Origin: Aurantiochytrium sp. KH105
Lineage: Eukaryota > Sar > Bigyra > Thraustochytrida > Thraustochytriidae
DNA length: 64,000 bases
Reading direction: 5' to 3'
Assembly (NCBI GenBank): GCA_003116975.1
Contig: BGKB01000033.1
Span: 62,001-126,000 of the forward strand
The first letter of the stretch is position 1, and each line of letters begins with the position of its first letter. Below the pieces are notes generated by a model that was not told the origin of the DNA, did not search any database, and was given only the letters and a program-made list of their open reading frames with translations. The translations under genes were made by a program, and so were the position numbers. Shown in pieces: positions 1 through 9,129 of this stretch.

Positions 1-1560
1 GTGCTCTGCTTCTGCTGATAGTTGGCGTAAATGATCTGCGATACTTTGTGCACCTTGGAGCTCCTGCTGTGTGCGTTCCGTCGAAAGCGCGCTGCGACTC
101 GCGCGAAGACGGCCAAAGCCCTCGCGATTAATTTGCCTCGCACGCCTTTCGGCCTCGGCTGCTATAAGGCCAAATGAACCATTGCAATCACGGCGTGCCG
201 AAACTGTGCCCAGTGGCCTGGACAGGGAAGGCGGCGGGACAACTGCCGTCGATTCAAGGCATGAGGTAGCGTTCAAAAGATTTCGACCTTGTGCCGCGGC
301 GCTCTCCAGCGCACGCAGGTAGTTGACGAGCTCGTTATGTGCCAGCGCGCCAGCGTCTTGTGACGTGCCGTTTACAGTCTTGTGAGCCGTCTCGGCAGCC
401 TTTGCCAGCGCATTTGCCTGCGCCGGACTCGTCGACAGGAAATCAAGGGCATCATTGTACTGGGCTTGCGCAGTGTGCGTGTCGAAAAAGGCTCGCTGCA
501 GCTTTGCACGCTCGTCTTCGAGTATCAAGAGACGTGCGTGTGCCTCCGCGAGTGCCGCCGAAAGACCCACATGTCTCAAGTCTCCAGGGCTAGGCTGGCT
601 TGCGCTTGTTTTTCCAAGCGTAGCGACAAGGCGCCGTCGCTCCGCGCCAAGTTCCAGCACGGCCTCAAGCTGGTTCGCGAGGACAAGCTCAGACGCGGCG
701 AGTGTCGTAGATGGGCGAGACGAGAAAGAGCCCACATCATCGTCGCTCACCTCGGGTCCCGAACCCCCCGACGATTGTGGGCTACAGGCTGGATCAAGGT
801 CTGCGTTGTGCTCGCTCGATTCGTTAGCAGCGCGCTCGCTCTTGGACACTGCAACAGAGCCTGCGGGGACCTCGGAAAGTAGTCGAGCGTGCTGTGAACA
901 AAGGCTCTCGACAAATTCCAATGCAGATTGCTTCTCGCCAATTACCTCGACTGGCGCTGAGGGCGCTGCGAGAAGGCGCGAAAGCTCTGAAATCTCCTGA
1001 TGGCGATGCCAGCCCGCTTGCGTCATAGACTCGAGAGTCATGGCATCGTGGATGAGAGTCTCAGTTTCCTTTTCGGCAGACAACTGGCAATCCTCTTCCG
1101 TCTGAAGGGCTGCGAGGAGTTCCGCGATGTCGCTCTCGAGTTTGTGTGCTTCTGTGTCAATATCTTCCGTGTGTTCGTTGCTCGTGGATGACGACACCTG
1201 CAAAGTGCTCGATGCTCGAAGAGGGTCGGCGGCTGTTGCGAGCAGGACTTGGGCGTTTCGCTTCAAGCGAAGCACCTCGTCTTCATCGCGCAGATTACAC
1301 GACATCCATGTCAGAACGTCAGCAGCTTTTGCGCCGCGCTGCAAGAAGGACACCTCGCTCTTGCCCAAGCGCGCATCTGCCGCAAAGGCTCCACGCGGCA
1401 CATAGGTGATGCCATTCGTGTCGCCTCTTGCCTCGCCTGCGACCGCAGCTGCGGCGTTTGCCTCGTCAATACGTAGCCAACGCAAGATGTCTTCCGCTGT
1501 CGCGCGAGTCCGCCGCGTCTGCGCCGCGGGCTTGCGCGTCAATGTTCGCCGCTCCATCAT
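1..1560 (-). CDS. Coiled-coil protein, HAUS3/AUG3-like candidate (3' end outside window)
   Basis: Read on the minus strand from the paired ATG at 1560 and 1557, the frame stays open for 520 codons to the window edge, so the C-terminus is missing. The N-terminal ~120 residues contain a short globular part with the pattern DVLTWMSCNLRDEDEVLRL. Helical, heptad-rich segments follow (about residues 140-220 and 300-360, for example KLESDIAELLAALQTEED). The W-x3-N-L-x5-VL block followed by long coiled coil resembles the N-terminal layout of augmin subunit HAUS3/AUG3, which helps nucleate microtubules within the spindle. That identification rests on remembered family layout, not on an alignment. It could be another coiled-coil cytoskeletal protein. 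It lies in the same orientation as the DENN gene at 1923-6215. Confidence 0.55.
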   Translation of the reverse strand, partial: MMERRTLTRKPAAQTRRTRATAEDILRWLRIDEANAAAAVAGEARGDTNGITYVPRGAFAADARLGKSEVSFLQRGAKAADVLTWMSCNLRDEDEVLRLKRNAQVLLATAADPLRASSTLQVSSSTSNEHTEDIDTEAHKLESDIAELLAALQTEEDCQLSAEKETETLIHDAMTLESMTQAGWHRHQEISELSRLLAAPSAPVEVIGEKQSALEFVESLCSQHARLLSEVPAGSVAVSKSERAANESSEHNADLDPACSPQSSGGSGPEVSDDDVGSFSSRPSTTLAASELVLANQLEAVLELGAERRRLVATLGKTSASQPSPGDLRHVGLSAALAEAHARLLILEDERAKLQRAFFDTHTAQAQYNDALDFLSTSPAQANALAKAAETAHKTVNGTSQDAGALAHNELVNYLRALESAAAQGRNLLNATSCLESTAVVPPPSLSRPLGTVSARRDCNGSFGLIAAEAERRARQINREGFGRLRASRSALSTERTQQELQGAQSIADHLRQLSAEAEH

Positions 1561-1922
1561 CGCGAAAACGGTTTTACGATTGTGAAAATTTCCTCTTGAT
1601 TTCGCTTTTTTTCTTTGCTTTCTCGCCACCTCAGGAAAAGAACCAAGCAGGTCAGATACGAGTGCCTGCTTTCACAACTCGTCCTGCTGTTATAGCATGC
1701 ATTAAGGTTTGACATGCATTTAAAAATTAACTGCCTGCTTGCTTGGTGCCACAATGCTTGCCTACTGTTAGTGCTTGCTCGCTTCCTCATGTGTACGAAT
1801 TTCCACACAAAGAGAGATAGATCGTGATGGTACGATGAGACAAAGGTCATGAAAAGCTACAGCAACGCATACGTGCTTGTATTTGTTTTTTACTGTTCGT
1901 TACTCATGTGTGCTTGCTAGGC
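1561..1922. other. Intergenic, AT-richer spacer
   Basis: This 362-base spacer lies between two minus-strand genes. It holds the 3' flank of the DENN gene and the 5' flank of the coiled-coil gene. It is less GC-rich than the flanking coding sequence, with T-rich and TGCTTG-containing stretches. A small frame crossing it has no protein-like features. I see no RNA gene. Confidence 0.6.
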
Positions 1923-4900
1923 CTAGATATCGTGAAAGCTGATGGACTGAGAGACCTCGACAGCACGGGATACATTGGAAATGAGCGTGTACAAGGTGTC
2001 CTCGTGCTCCTCGTTCAAGCCATGTTGCGAAACCACTCGACTCACGAGGGCTTTTGCCTTGTCTTCAGGAGCACCAATGCGGATCATTTGATGGACCATG
2101 GTGGACGTCAGCTCAAAAAGGGTATCTTGGCTAACGCCAGTGTCAATTACATCCTGCAAACTTGAAGATCCACCTCGCACATGGCGCGAGGAAAAGGAGG
2201 ATTGTGGACTACTGCTTTCTGCAGCCGGAGCCGTCATCCTACGCACTCTGCCAAAAGAGGAGTCCGACGTAACTGGTTTGGCGGCAGAGGCCGGTGTCTG
2301 CAGCGAAGGCCCGCCCAGAGAAGCATGGCGTTCGGTGCGGTTCCGTGCCGAGCCTGGGAGATCCATGACAGGGCTGGAGTTCCCAGTCAAGGCGTCCGCA
2401 CGAAGTGAGCCAGAGGGCGCAATCTCGTGCAAGGCAGTGCTTGCACCCATGGTGAGCGAACGTTGGCGCTTGCGCATCTCCAAGGCCAGCGTCTCTGCAA
2501 AGGCGTCTTCCCAAAACAAAAGGCTCTTCCACAGCTCGAGACCACGCAGGTGCGAATCCAGGTAGTCCTCGGGTGGGACAGGCGCAGTAGGGTTTCCGAA
2601 AGCATCAATGGAGCCTCGCCGCGGCATACCAGTGACGGGAGAAAGGATCGTCTCGTTGGGCGAGAGAGGTGAGCGATTCAGCTCATTGGCCCCGAGCGGC
2701 AAGACCGGGGCCGAGCGGTCGAGATAGTAGGACTGGGAGACGTCGAGCATTTGGCGGGCATTCTGGTAATCCTCGCGGCGATAGCAGGCCTCCAAAAGCT
2801 CACAGCACAGCTTGACGAGCGCGAAAAAGGCGTCCTCGCGAAGGCCACGGCCCCTGGATCCGTAGGCATAGTTGTAGTTCGACACGGAGCGATGCTGCGG
2901 TTGATAGAGAATTAGCACGAAGAGATCGCGCGCGTGTTTGGACGTCATAAAGGCCGTGCCGCACTTGTCGAGCTGGTCCTTGTCGACAGCTTTGTTGAGG
3001 AAGATGCGAGTGATGCATTCCTGAAGTGCAAGCTCAATGCGTCGATCGCGTTTCGAGCGTTCCCGCGCGTAGTTGGGTTCGTATGCACTGAGACCTTTGC
3101 GCGCCGCGCTGTCACTCCGCGAGCGCGATCGAGAGCGTTGTCGCATACTTGCGTCTGAACCGAGGGTGGGCTCGCCGTCCGAGTCCATCGAGTCTCCGCC
3201 CACATCGCTGAACTGCTGTAAGGCATCAAAGCCATGTTCGTGAAAGTTCTGGGTTCCCGTGACTATTTTGAGGTCGCGAAGGGCGTCAGCGAGCGCATCT
3301 GCGTCCGCGCCGACCTCGGACGCGACGACTCCAACTTCGAGAGACGAAGCCTTGCCTTGCGGATCATCCTCAGACATGATGCAGTGAATCACTTGTGAAA
3401 TCGGGGGCGGGCTCCACAGTCTGCGTGCTGAGCCACCATGTTGTTGAGATAAGGCTCCGCCGCCACCGCCTGCCTCGGCGGGGTCATCGTCTTCAGCAAG
3501 CTCGAGTGGGAGTGGGTCAAGACCCGGAGCATGGTTGCCCGGTGCGCGACGACGTAATCCCGAGGCAATCGCGTTTTCATTGCGAGCGTCGCGGCGTTTA
3601 AGCGCAACCTCATTTGGCGGGATGGTATGCGAGCGAATCCGACCGTCGAAATCGCGGTTGTCCGGGTCCGCCGCGGCGGCGCGACGGCGCTCCTGCATAA
3701 CGCGCTTCTGATTTGCTAGCGAGAGGTACTGCTCCTTGTTGCGGTTGCGAATTCGTACTCTGAAGAAGTAGGCATGAAATGTTTCGAGCCATTTTGAGTG
3801 CTGGATTTCCTTGAAATTTTCGAACGCCTGGGTTTCCAAAAGATGGGAGAAAAAGGGGGCCTCGGCAGCGCGTCGTTCGAGAAATTTGGGCGTGTTGAAC
3901 ACCGGCATGCTTTCGTTGAGAAAGAACAGACATTCGCGATAGCCCTGGAGCATCTGGCAAATACACTCTAAAAAGCAGAGTTGCGCCTGCTGCGTGGTTT
4001 TGGGTGCGAGCCGCACGAGCGGCTTGCACTCCTCCTCCCAGTCTCCTAGCGGGTCTGCAGGATCATCGAGCGCGCAGGGATTGAGGTTCACAGCATGAGC
4101 GAGCATGCGCTCGAGGCGACGCGCCTCGGCGCGGGGCAAAGGCTCGATGTGAAGGGCCGCGCCTTTGCGCACAATGCCCCGATCGAGATCGAGAATGAGC
4201 GCGTGGTCAAGCTCGTGATCGAGAATCTTGTCCCGATTCTCGACGAGGTCAGAGTGCAGCCCGAGGACGAAGGGAAAAGGCGCCTCGAGACACTCGGTGA
4301 GCTGCGGGGGGAGGACGGAAATGTACGTGTGGTGCCAGCGAAAAGGATACAAAAGCGCCAAGAGGGTTTCGCCCGTGATGGAGAGCTCGCGCTGCTTCCG
4401 CGAATGCATGATCAGTTTGGTTTCAAGAAGCATGGCGCCCCAAAGCGAGACGAGGAGTTGGATACCGAGTTTCTGCACGAGAAACTCCAGGCCCTCGGAA
4501 AAGGTGAGACGCGGCGGGGTCCCGAGCGGCGGCAGCTCGCAATGAAAGATTTGAGACGATGCAACATCAAGGTTGAACTCGATACGCAGCTCGCCGGGCA
4601 AAGGCATGGGAATGTCGTGCACGAGGCGGTGCGCAAGTCGTTCGCGAGTCTTCTGTTCAAGCTCTGTTGAGTCTTGCGCGGCACGCAGGCATGCTTCGTG
4701 GAGCTCGAGGAGAACGTCGCGAAACATGTCGCCCGTGTTAAGTCGGCTCAGGATACATACGCAGGCTGCGGTGCCACTGTCCTTTTCATGATACATGAGA
4801 CAATAGCCAAACATGGCAACTCCCCGCGGCGCGTGTACGAATGCGAAAATGTCCACCGAGGCGCCCATGACCGTGTGTTCGCTCGAAGAGATGAAAGCCT

Positions 4901-6215
4901 CTGCCTTTTTACCAAAGGCAAAGATGAACCACTCGAGCTTGACAGGCAAACCGAGATCGTGGTGATCATGAGAAGGGTATCGCTCGGCAAGCTCCGGCTC
5001 GCGAGCTTGTTTGGGGAAACGCGCAAGCACTACATAGTCAGCAAGACGAACGGGAATATGGCGTGACCGCGACCCACGTTGCTGCGTCGGGGAGAGCGCC
5101 GAGGCAACCTGCCCGCTGCTGTCGGGGAGGCTTGCGCGCGTGGAGCTGTGGCGTCGTGGCGAGGACGCTCGTGACGAGACGCTGGAGCCGCTGATTGCTG
5201 CCGAGCCAACGCTTGCGGCGTCATCGAGATTCTCAGCATGATGTTTTCCGTGAGCCTTTTGCGTTGCGAGCTCGTCCACTTCGTTCTCAAAGTGAAGACT
5301 GAGGAAAAGCACGCCGCAGGACTCGAGGTCTCGGTCCGTCGCAGAGGTGGATGTGGATGCAGAGACGCTGGCCGCATCAGACGATTGCGGGGCGCGTCCT
5401 CCATCGCTCGAACTGGAATTTGTCGCGGGCTCATCGACATTTGGGCTTGTTGGAGCGGATGCGGCGCCAGCGAGGTCAGACTCCATGAGATACTGGTTGG
5501 CCATTGCGGAAGCAATGAGAACCGCGTCGGCCTCATCGTCTGCGGCACTACGCGGCGGTCGTTGCAGCTGATACCATTGTTCGACGAGGCCGGAGCCCGA
5601 AAGCCTCTCGAGGGGAATACGTATGAAGCCATAGCATTGGCACTTTACAGAGTCGCGAACCTCGATATCAAGAACTGGCTGGTTTTCGTCGGAAGGAGCC
5701 TCACCATCTTCCCAGAGACCGGAGACATCAAAGATAAACTCCTCGTTCCATTTCCAGCGACCGGCGTCCTCGCCAATCGTGGTGGTCTGTTCCTCTTCTT
5801 TGAGCTTGAGACGCACAAACGGCTTGCCGGTCTGAACCACCGTCGCGCTTGGGCGACGGTGGTGGCCGCTACGACCCAGTAGCGGGCCTCGCATTCGCGT
5901 CATGGCAAATCTGCGCATGGATGACATGGCCCCGGACTTGCCATTTGCATTTCCGCTGTTACTCACGACATTGCTGCTCGACACGCTGCGCTTTGCGAAG
6001 TTCGAGCCGCGCGTGGTGCCAGGCGAGTTTGGCGACAGCGGAGACGTGCTCTGTGCAGCACCTGCGTCTCTTCCAGGGCTCCCTCCCGGCGTCGAGGGTC
6101 CGGCCTCGGCGCCATCGCCGCCGCCGTTGCCCGTGGCCTCGCCATAAGGTCCGCAGCGGTCCAGCGGTGAACGCAGCAGGTCCAGGCCCTCTACGACCTT
6201 GACGTGCAGCCGCAT
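1923..6215 (-). CDS. C2-DENN-SBF2 domain protein, probable Rab GTPase regulator
   Basis: This is a 1,430-residue protein. The frame runs up to 6371 only from a TTG, so I take the first ATG at 6215, where the C2 domain begins directly (MRLHVKVVEGLDLL). The C2 fold (residues ~1-220) is split by a ~100-residue Ser/Gly-rich loop. The tripartite DENN module follows: uDENN ~388-508, cDENN ~548-708 (VSLWGAMLLETKLIMHS, LLYPFRWHHTYISVLP) and dDENN ~738-808 (FFSHLLETQAFENF). Residues ~1058-1290 match the SBF2/KIAA0513 type, ending in GLELWKSLLFWEDAFAETL. DENN modules are known exchange factors for Rab GTPases on membranes. DENN followed by SBF2 is the order in SBF1/SBF2 (MTMR5/13), but no myotubularin phosphatase domain is present. 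Low-complexity Ser- and Arg-Ser-rich linkers separate the domains. Confidence 0.85.
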   Translation of the reverse strand: MRLHVKVVEGLDLLRSPLDRCGPYGEATGNGGGDGAEAGPSTPGGSPGRDAGAAQSTSPLSPNSPGTTRGSNFAKRSVSSSNVVSNSGNANGKSGAMSSMRRFAMTRMRGPLLGRSGHHRRPSATVVQTGKPFVRLKLKEEEQTTTIGEDAGRWKWNEEFIFDVSGLWEDGEAPSDENQPVLDIEVRDSVKCQCYGFIRIPLERLSGSGLVEQWYQLQRPPRSAADDEADAVLIASAMANQYLMESDLAGAASAPTSPNVDEPATNSSSSDGGRAPQSSDAASVSASTSTSATDRDLESCGVLFLSLHFENEVDELATQKAHGKHHAENLDDAASVGSAAISGSSVSSRASSPRRHSSTRASLPDSSGQVASALSPTQQRGSRSRHIPVRLADYVVLARFPKQAREPELAERYPSHDHHDLGLPVKLEWFIFAFGKKAEAFISSSEHTVMGASVDIFAFVHAPRGVAMFGYCLMYHEKDSGTAACVCILSRLNTGDMFRDVLLELHEACLRAAQDSTELEQKTRERLAHRLVHDIPMPLPGELRIEFNLDVASSQIFHCELPPLGTPPRLTFSEGLEFLVQKLGIQLLVSLWGAMLLETKLIMHSRKQRELSITGETLLALLYPFRWHHTYISVLPPQLTECLEAPFPFVLGLHSDLVENRDKILDHELDHALILDLDRGIVRKGAALHIEPLPRAEARRLERMLAHAVNLNPCALDDPADPLGDWEEECKPLVRLAPKTTQQAQLCFLECICQMLQGYRECLFFLNESMPVFNTPKFLERRAAEAPFFSHLLETQAFENFKEIQHSKWLETFHAYFFRVRIRNRNKEQYLSLANQKRVMQERRRAAAADPDNRDFDGRIRSHTIPPNEVALKRRDARNENAIASGLRRRAPGNHAPGLDPLPLELAEDDDPAEAGGGGGALSQQHGGSARRLWSPPPISQVIHCIMSEDDPQGKASSLEVGVVASEVGADADALADALRDLKIVTGTQNFHEHGFDALQQFSDVGGDSMDSDGEPTLGSDASMRQRSRSRSRSDSAARKGLSAYEPNYARERSKRDRRIELALQECITRIFLNKAVDKDQLDKCGTAFMTSKHARDLFVLILYQPQHRSVSNYNYAYGSRGRGLREDAFFALVKLCCELLEACYRREDYQNARQMLDVSQSYYLDRSAPVLPLGANELNRSPLSPNETILSPVTGMPRRGSIDAFGNPTAPVPPEDYLDSHLRGLELWKSLLFWEDAFAETLALEMRKRQRSLTMGASTALHEIAPSGSLRADALTGNSSPVMDLPGSARNRTERHASLGGPSLQTPASAAKPVTSDSSFGRVRRMTAPAAESSSPQSSFSSRHVRGGSSSLQDVIDTGVSQDTLFELTSTMVHQMIRIGAPEDKAKALVSRVVSQHGLNEEHEDTLYTLISNVSRAVEVSQSISFHDI

Positions 6216-6583
6216 CTCGTCGGCCGCCAGCGCAGCGTCTCTGCGCAGTCCTTCACGGCCGCGCGAGCGCTTCGTCTCTGGCGTTATTCGATCTCTCAAG
6301 GCGTCAGTCACGGCTTGACTTACCGTCAGAGTCGCCTTGTTTCTTCTTTCATTGTCCTTATTTGAAAGCAAATGGAAAAAAAAAATATCTTTGTCTAGTC
6401 TAATGTTGCAGGGCGAGAAACAACGAAATGCTTCAAGGTTTTCGACAAGTTTTCGACCACATTACTTTGACCACGTTGCGGTAGGCGGGGGGGAAGCTCG
6501 GCTAACTGTAAGCATACACAACGTCAGTGATCAATCAAACAGAAAGAGAAGGAAAGAAAGAAAAACAACATTGGAGAACCTTT
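6216..6583. other. Intergenic and DENN leader; possible 5' UTR intron
   Basis: This 368-base stretch separates two minus-strand genes. On the minus strand a consensus donor GTAAGT lies at 6323-6318. A CAG acceptor about 45 bases downstream, preceded by GTGACTGAC, would define a short leader intron ending before the DENN ATG at 6215. The only upstream ATG hits a stop within nine codons, so this would be a noncoding leader. No separate gene is seen. Confidence 0.4.
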
Positions 6584-7669
6584 TCATTCGAGTGTAAATG
6601 AGGACTCAAAGGCGACAAAGTCGTTTTGACGCTTGAGAAAGTTTGCGAGGGCTTGCTCTCCAGAGAGCGTGCCGAGGCCGTCAAAGGCAGGGAGATTTTC
6701 GGGGGCAATGAGACGTTGAATCGCCTCAGCATCGTTGATAATCTCAATACGCTCTTGCATCTTGCGGGTTAAAAAGACCTTGCACATCTTGATGAACATG
6801 CGCGTAAGCTTGTTGGCGTTGAAGAAAATAATTTTGCGCAGGCGAATGGGATACCCATGTTGATACATCCAGCTGAATTTCTGCTCGAAGCTGAGAGAAA
6901 AATTCTTCATGGAGATGCCCTTGCAGTTCATGAGAAAAACGAAGCCCGAATCAACCTCCTCGAGATTCACGGCAGATGACTGAAGGGTTGCGATGAACGT
7001 CACAGTCCCTGCCTGGAGGAGCTTCTTGTCCTTGAGCATTTTAGACGGATAGTAGTTGGATACAGAATTGTAGATGACAAGCCTGCCCTCACGATCTTCT
7101 CCGAGAGGTACCATGACTCCACCTGGCATCTTTTCCTCTGAAATATCAACAGCCTCCTCAATCGTAATTTGGTCGACTTCGTACTCCTTTTCAAGTTCGC
7201 GAATCAGCTTGATGCGATGCAACATCTTGCGTTGGTCACCCTCGCACGCGATGACAAGACGCACGGCCTCAAAATCGTTCCGCAACGTGAGGTTTTCCTT
7301 GACACAGTTTGCCTTGAGGAGCCGCACAGACTCCTTGACTTCGTCAGTGATGAGCGCACTGTCCTTTGCGGCGGTGGCACCTGCAGCGGCATTTGCCTCG
7401 TTCGGTGAGGCCTGTAGTTCCGATGCCGTAGGCGGGGAATTTGTCGTGGCCATGGTGGTCTCCGCCGACGGTTCGTTCGTTGGCTTGGTTGCAGCTTTGG
7501 CGCCGGCGACGTCGTCGCTGTCTTCGTCGGCTACTCCTTTGATGTAGGCAGCGTCTTCAGTCCTGCCTGCTGGCTTTGACGCCGGCGACGTTGACGTTGC
7601 TGCTGGAGTCGACGCCGCGCTCCCCTCCGCGCTCTCCTCCGCGCTGCTGATGACGGCTGGCTCGCTCAT
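6584..7669 (-). CDS. CRAL-TRIO (Sec14-like) lipid-binding protein
   Basis: This is a 361-residue protein. The open frame extends four codons upstream from a GTG, and the ATG at 7669 (MSEPAVISS) is the sensible start. Residues ~1-100 are Ala/Ser/Thr/Glu-rich and probably disordered. A helical N-lobe (VRLLKANCVKENLTLRNDF) precedes the CRAL-TRIO lobe, where GFVFLMNCKGISMKNFSL matches the beta-strand and helix of the lipid cage and FFNANKLTRMFIKMCKVFL matches the gate region of Sec14 proteins. The family binds and transfers phosphoinositides or hydrophobic ligands such as tocopherol and retinal. The ligand here cannot be read from sequence. The gene is divergent from the TRIC-like gene at 9130, about 1.46 kb away. 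Confidence 0.85.
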   Translation of the reverse strand: MSEPAVISSAEESAEGSAASTPAATSTSPASKPAGRTEDAAYIKGVADEDSDDVAGAKAATKPTNEPSAETTMATTNSPPTASELQASPNEANAAAGATAAKDSALITDEVKESVRLLKANCVKENLTLRNDFEAVRLVIACEGDQRKMLHRIKLIRELEKEYEVDQITIEEAVDISEEKMPGGVMVPLGEDREGRLVIYNSVSNYYPSKMLKDKKLLQAGTVTFIATLQSSAVNLEEVDSGFVFLMNCKGISMKNFSLSFEQKFSWMYQHGYPIRLRKIIFFNANKLTRMFIKMCKVFLTRKMQERIEIINDAEAIQRLIAPENLPAFDGLGTLSGEQALANFLKRQNDFVAFESSFTLE

Positions 7670-8440
7670 GGCGCTCCCCACGTGGTCAATTGAGATCTGG
7701 CGACTTGTGAATTATACTTTAGCCCTGCAGCTGAGAAAGAAAAAGCGCAAAGACGATGAAGACTTTTGCGCAACCAAACAACCCTAACCCAAGCCTAGCT
7801 TGCAACTAGCACGTCGGATTAATGGAAGAACCACGCCATCATCAGGCTAGAGTTGGTTGATTATTCATGGGGAGAGAATAGAGAGTCTTTCGCTTACTAG
7901 GCGCGTGTTTCGTGGCGGCCTTCGACTGCGAGGACTGGATTGCCATCAGACCTGGCCAGTAGTAAGCGGAACTTGGTGTGTGAGATTGATGTGAGAGAGG
8001 TCATCAATGGCACGTTCTCAGGGCCTACTACATCTACACTAGAATTCTTAGAACTTTCAGAATGTTAAGAAGAATCGGCGCAATCGGCATGAACCCGTAC
8101 TAGCCCTAGCTGGTCGGCTTAAAGCATCACATCACTCACATCGATGTGGCAAAAACACCGTCAAACCTTCTTCTCCCGTTGGTCTCTCCTCCATTCCGCT
8201 AAATCCAAGCTAGGGCTTTCGCCGGCCCTCTCAATAATTTCACTCTCGTCAGGCCAGATGACTGACCGTCACCATCAATCGCATCACGTCCTCCAGGGAA
8301 GTATCGCCGCGCCCGCCTGACCGTGAAATGAGTTCGCCCTGCCCTCAGATCATAGTCAGCTGCAGACTGCGGTCTGGCTGCTGCTGGCCGTCTGGCTGGC
8401 TAGCTGTTTGTCGGCTGCTGCTGCTGCTTCAAGTGGTTGT

Positions 8441-8471
<31 letters not shown>
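8441..8471. repeat. (CTGC)n microsatellite
   Basis: About eight perfect tetranucleotide copies lie in the divergent spacer upstream of the TRIC-like gene. Confidence 0.95.
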
Positions 8472-8692
8472 AGACCTATGATGTCGAACGGTGCAGAGCA
8501 GAGCAGTGCTGGTGATGACGACGCCGCTCCTGTTCCTCTCCTCTCCAGCGCGGTGCTGGCGGCCTCGCCGTTGCTTTTGATTTACATTGTACATTATACC
8601 TCTCTACGCGCACACACACGCGTGCACCTTCGCACACTCTGCGCGCGCGACAGCGTCTCTTGCTTGACATGAAAAGCGAATGAATGAATGCT

Positions 8693-8749
8693 TACATGCA
8701 TGCATGCCACGAATGAATGAATGAGCGAATGCATGCATGCATGCATGCC
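8693..8749. repeat. (GCAT)n and (GAAT)n microsatellites
   Basis: Two GCAT blocks flank a GAAT block. GCAT is self-complementary, so the block could form a cruciform. It lies about 400 bases upstream of the TRIC-like start. Confidence 0.9.
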
Positions 8750-9013
8750 CCGAATGGAGTGGGCCAAGCAGCCGCAGCAATCGCCGTCCCCGCCTGGCAC
8801 GATTGTTGCAGGTTCTCACACCTGGGCTCTCCCGCGCGAGCCTTCGCGTGGGTCGGCCGGCCCAGGGTCAGGAAAGTCGTAGGCCGCGCTAGCCCGGGCC
8901 TAGCGCGGTTGGTTACAAAGGCGGGCTCACTTCGGGTCACCGCGGCACGCGCGAGGCCGAGCAGAAAGCAGGGAAGAAAGGGAAGAGGAAAGAAACCAGC
9001 GACCAGCAGAGCG

Positions 9014-9034
9014 AGCAGAGCAGAGCAGAGCAGC
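9014..9034. repeat. (CAGAG)n pentanucleotide repeat, promoter-proximal
   Basis: About four copies of the 5-bp unit CAGAG lie ~95 bases upstream of the ATG at 9130. The same unit occurs upstream of other genes in this window (49181-49208 and 32606-32632). Confidence 0.85.
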
Positions 9035-9129
9035 GGCCTGGCGGCAGACCAAGAAAGCGAACGCCGGCGCGTGCGGCGCGAGAGAGAGCGAGAGAGCGGG
9101 CGGAGCGGGCGGAGCGCGGAGAGCGCAGC

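Larger units (their letters stand above)
7670..9129. other. Divergent promoter region with short tandem repeats
   Basis: This 1.46-kb spacer separates the CRAL-TRIO gene (minus) and the TRIC-like gene (plus). The part near 7700-8300 is AT-richer. From ~8440 on it contains simple repeats (CTGC, GCAT, GAAT and CAGAG units). Small frames on both strands here consist of repeat-encoded low-complexity sequence and are not credible genes. Confidence 0.6.
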
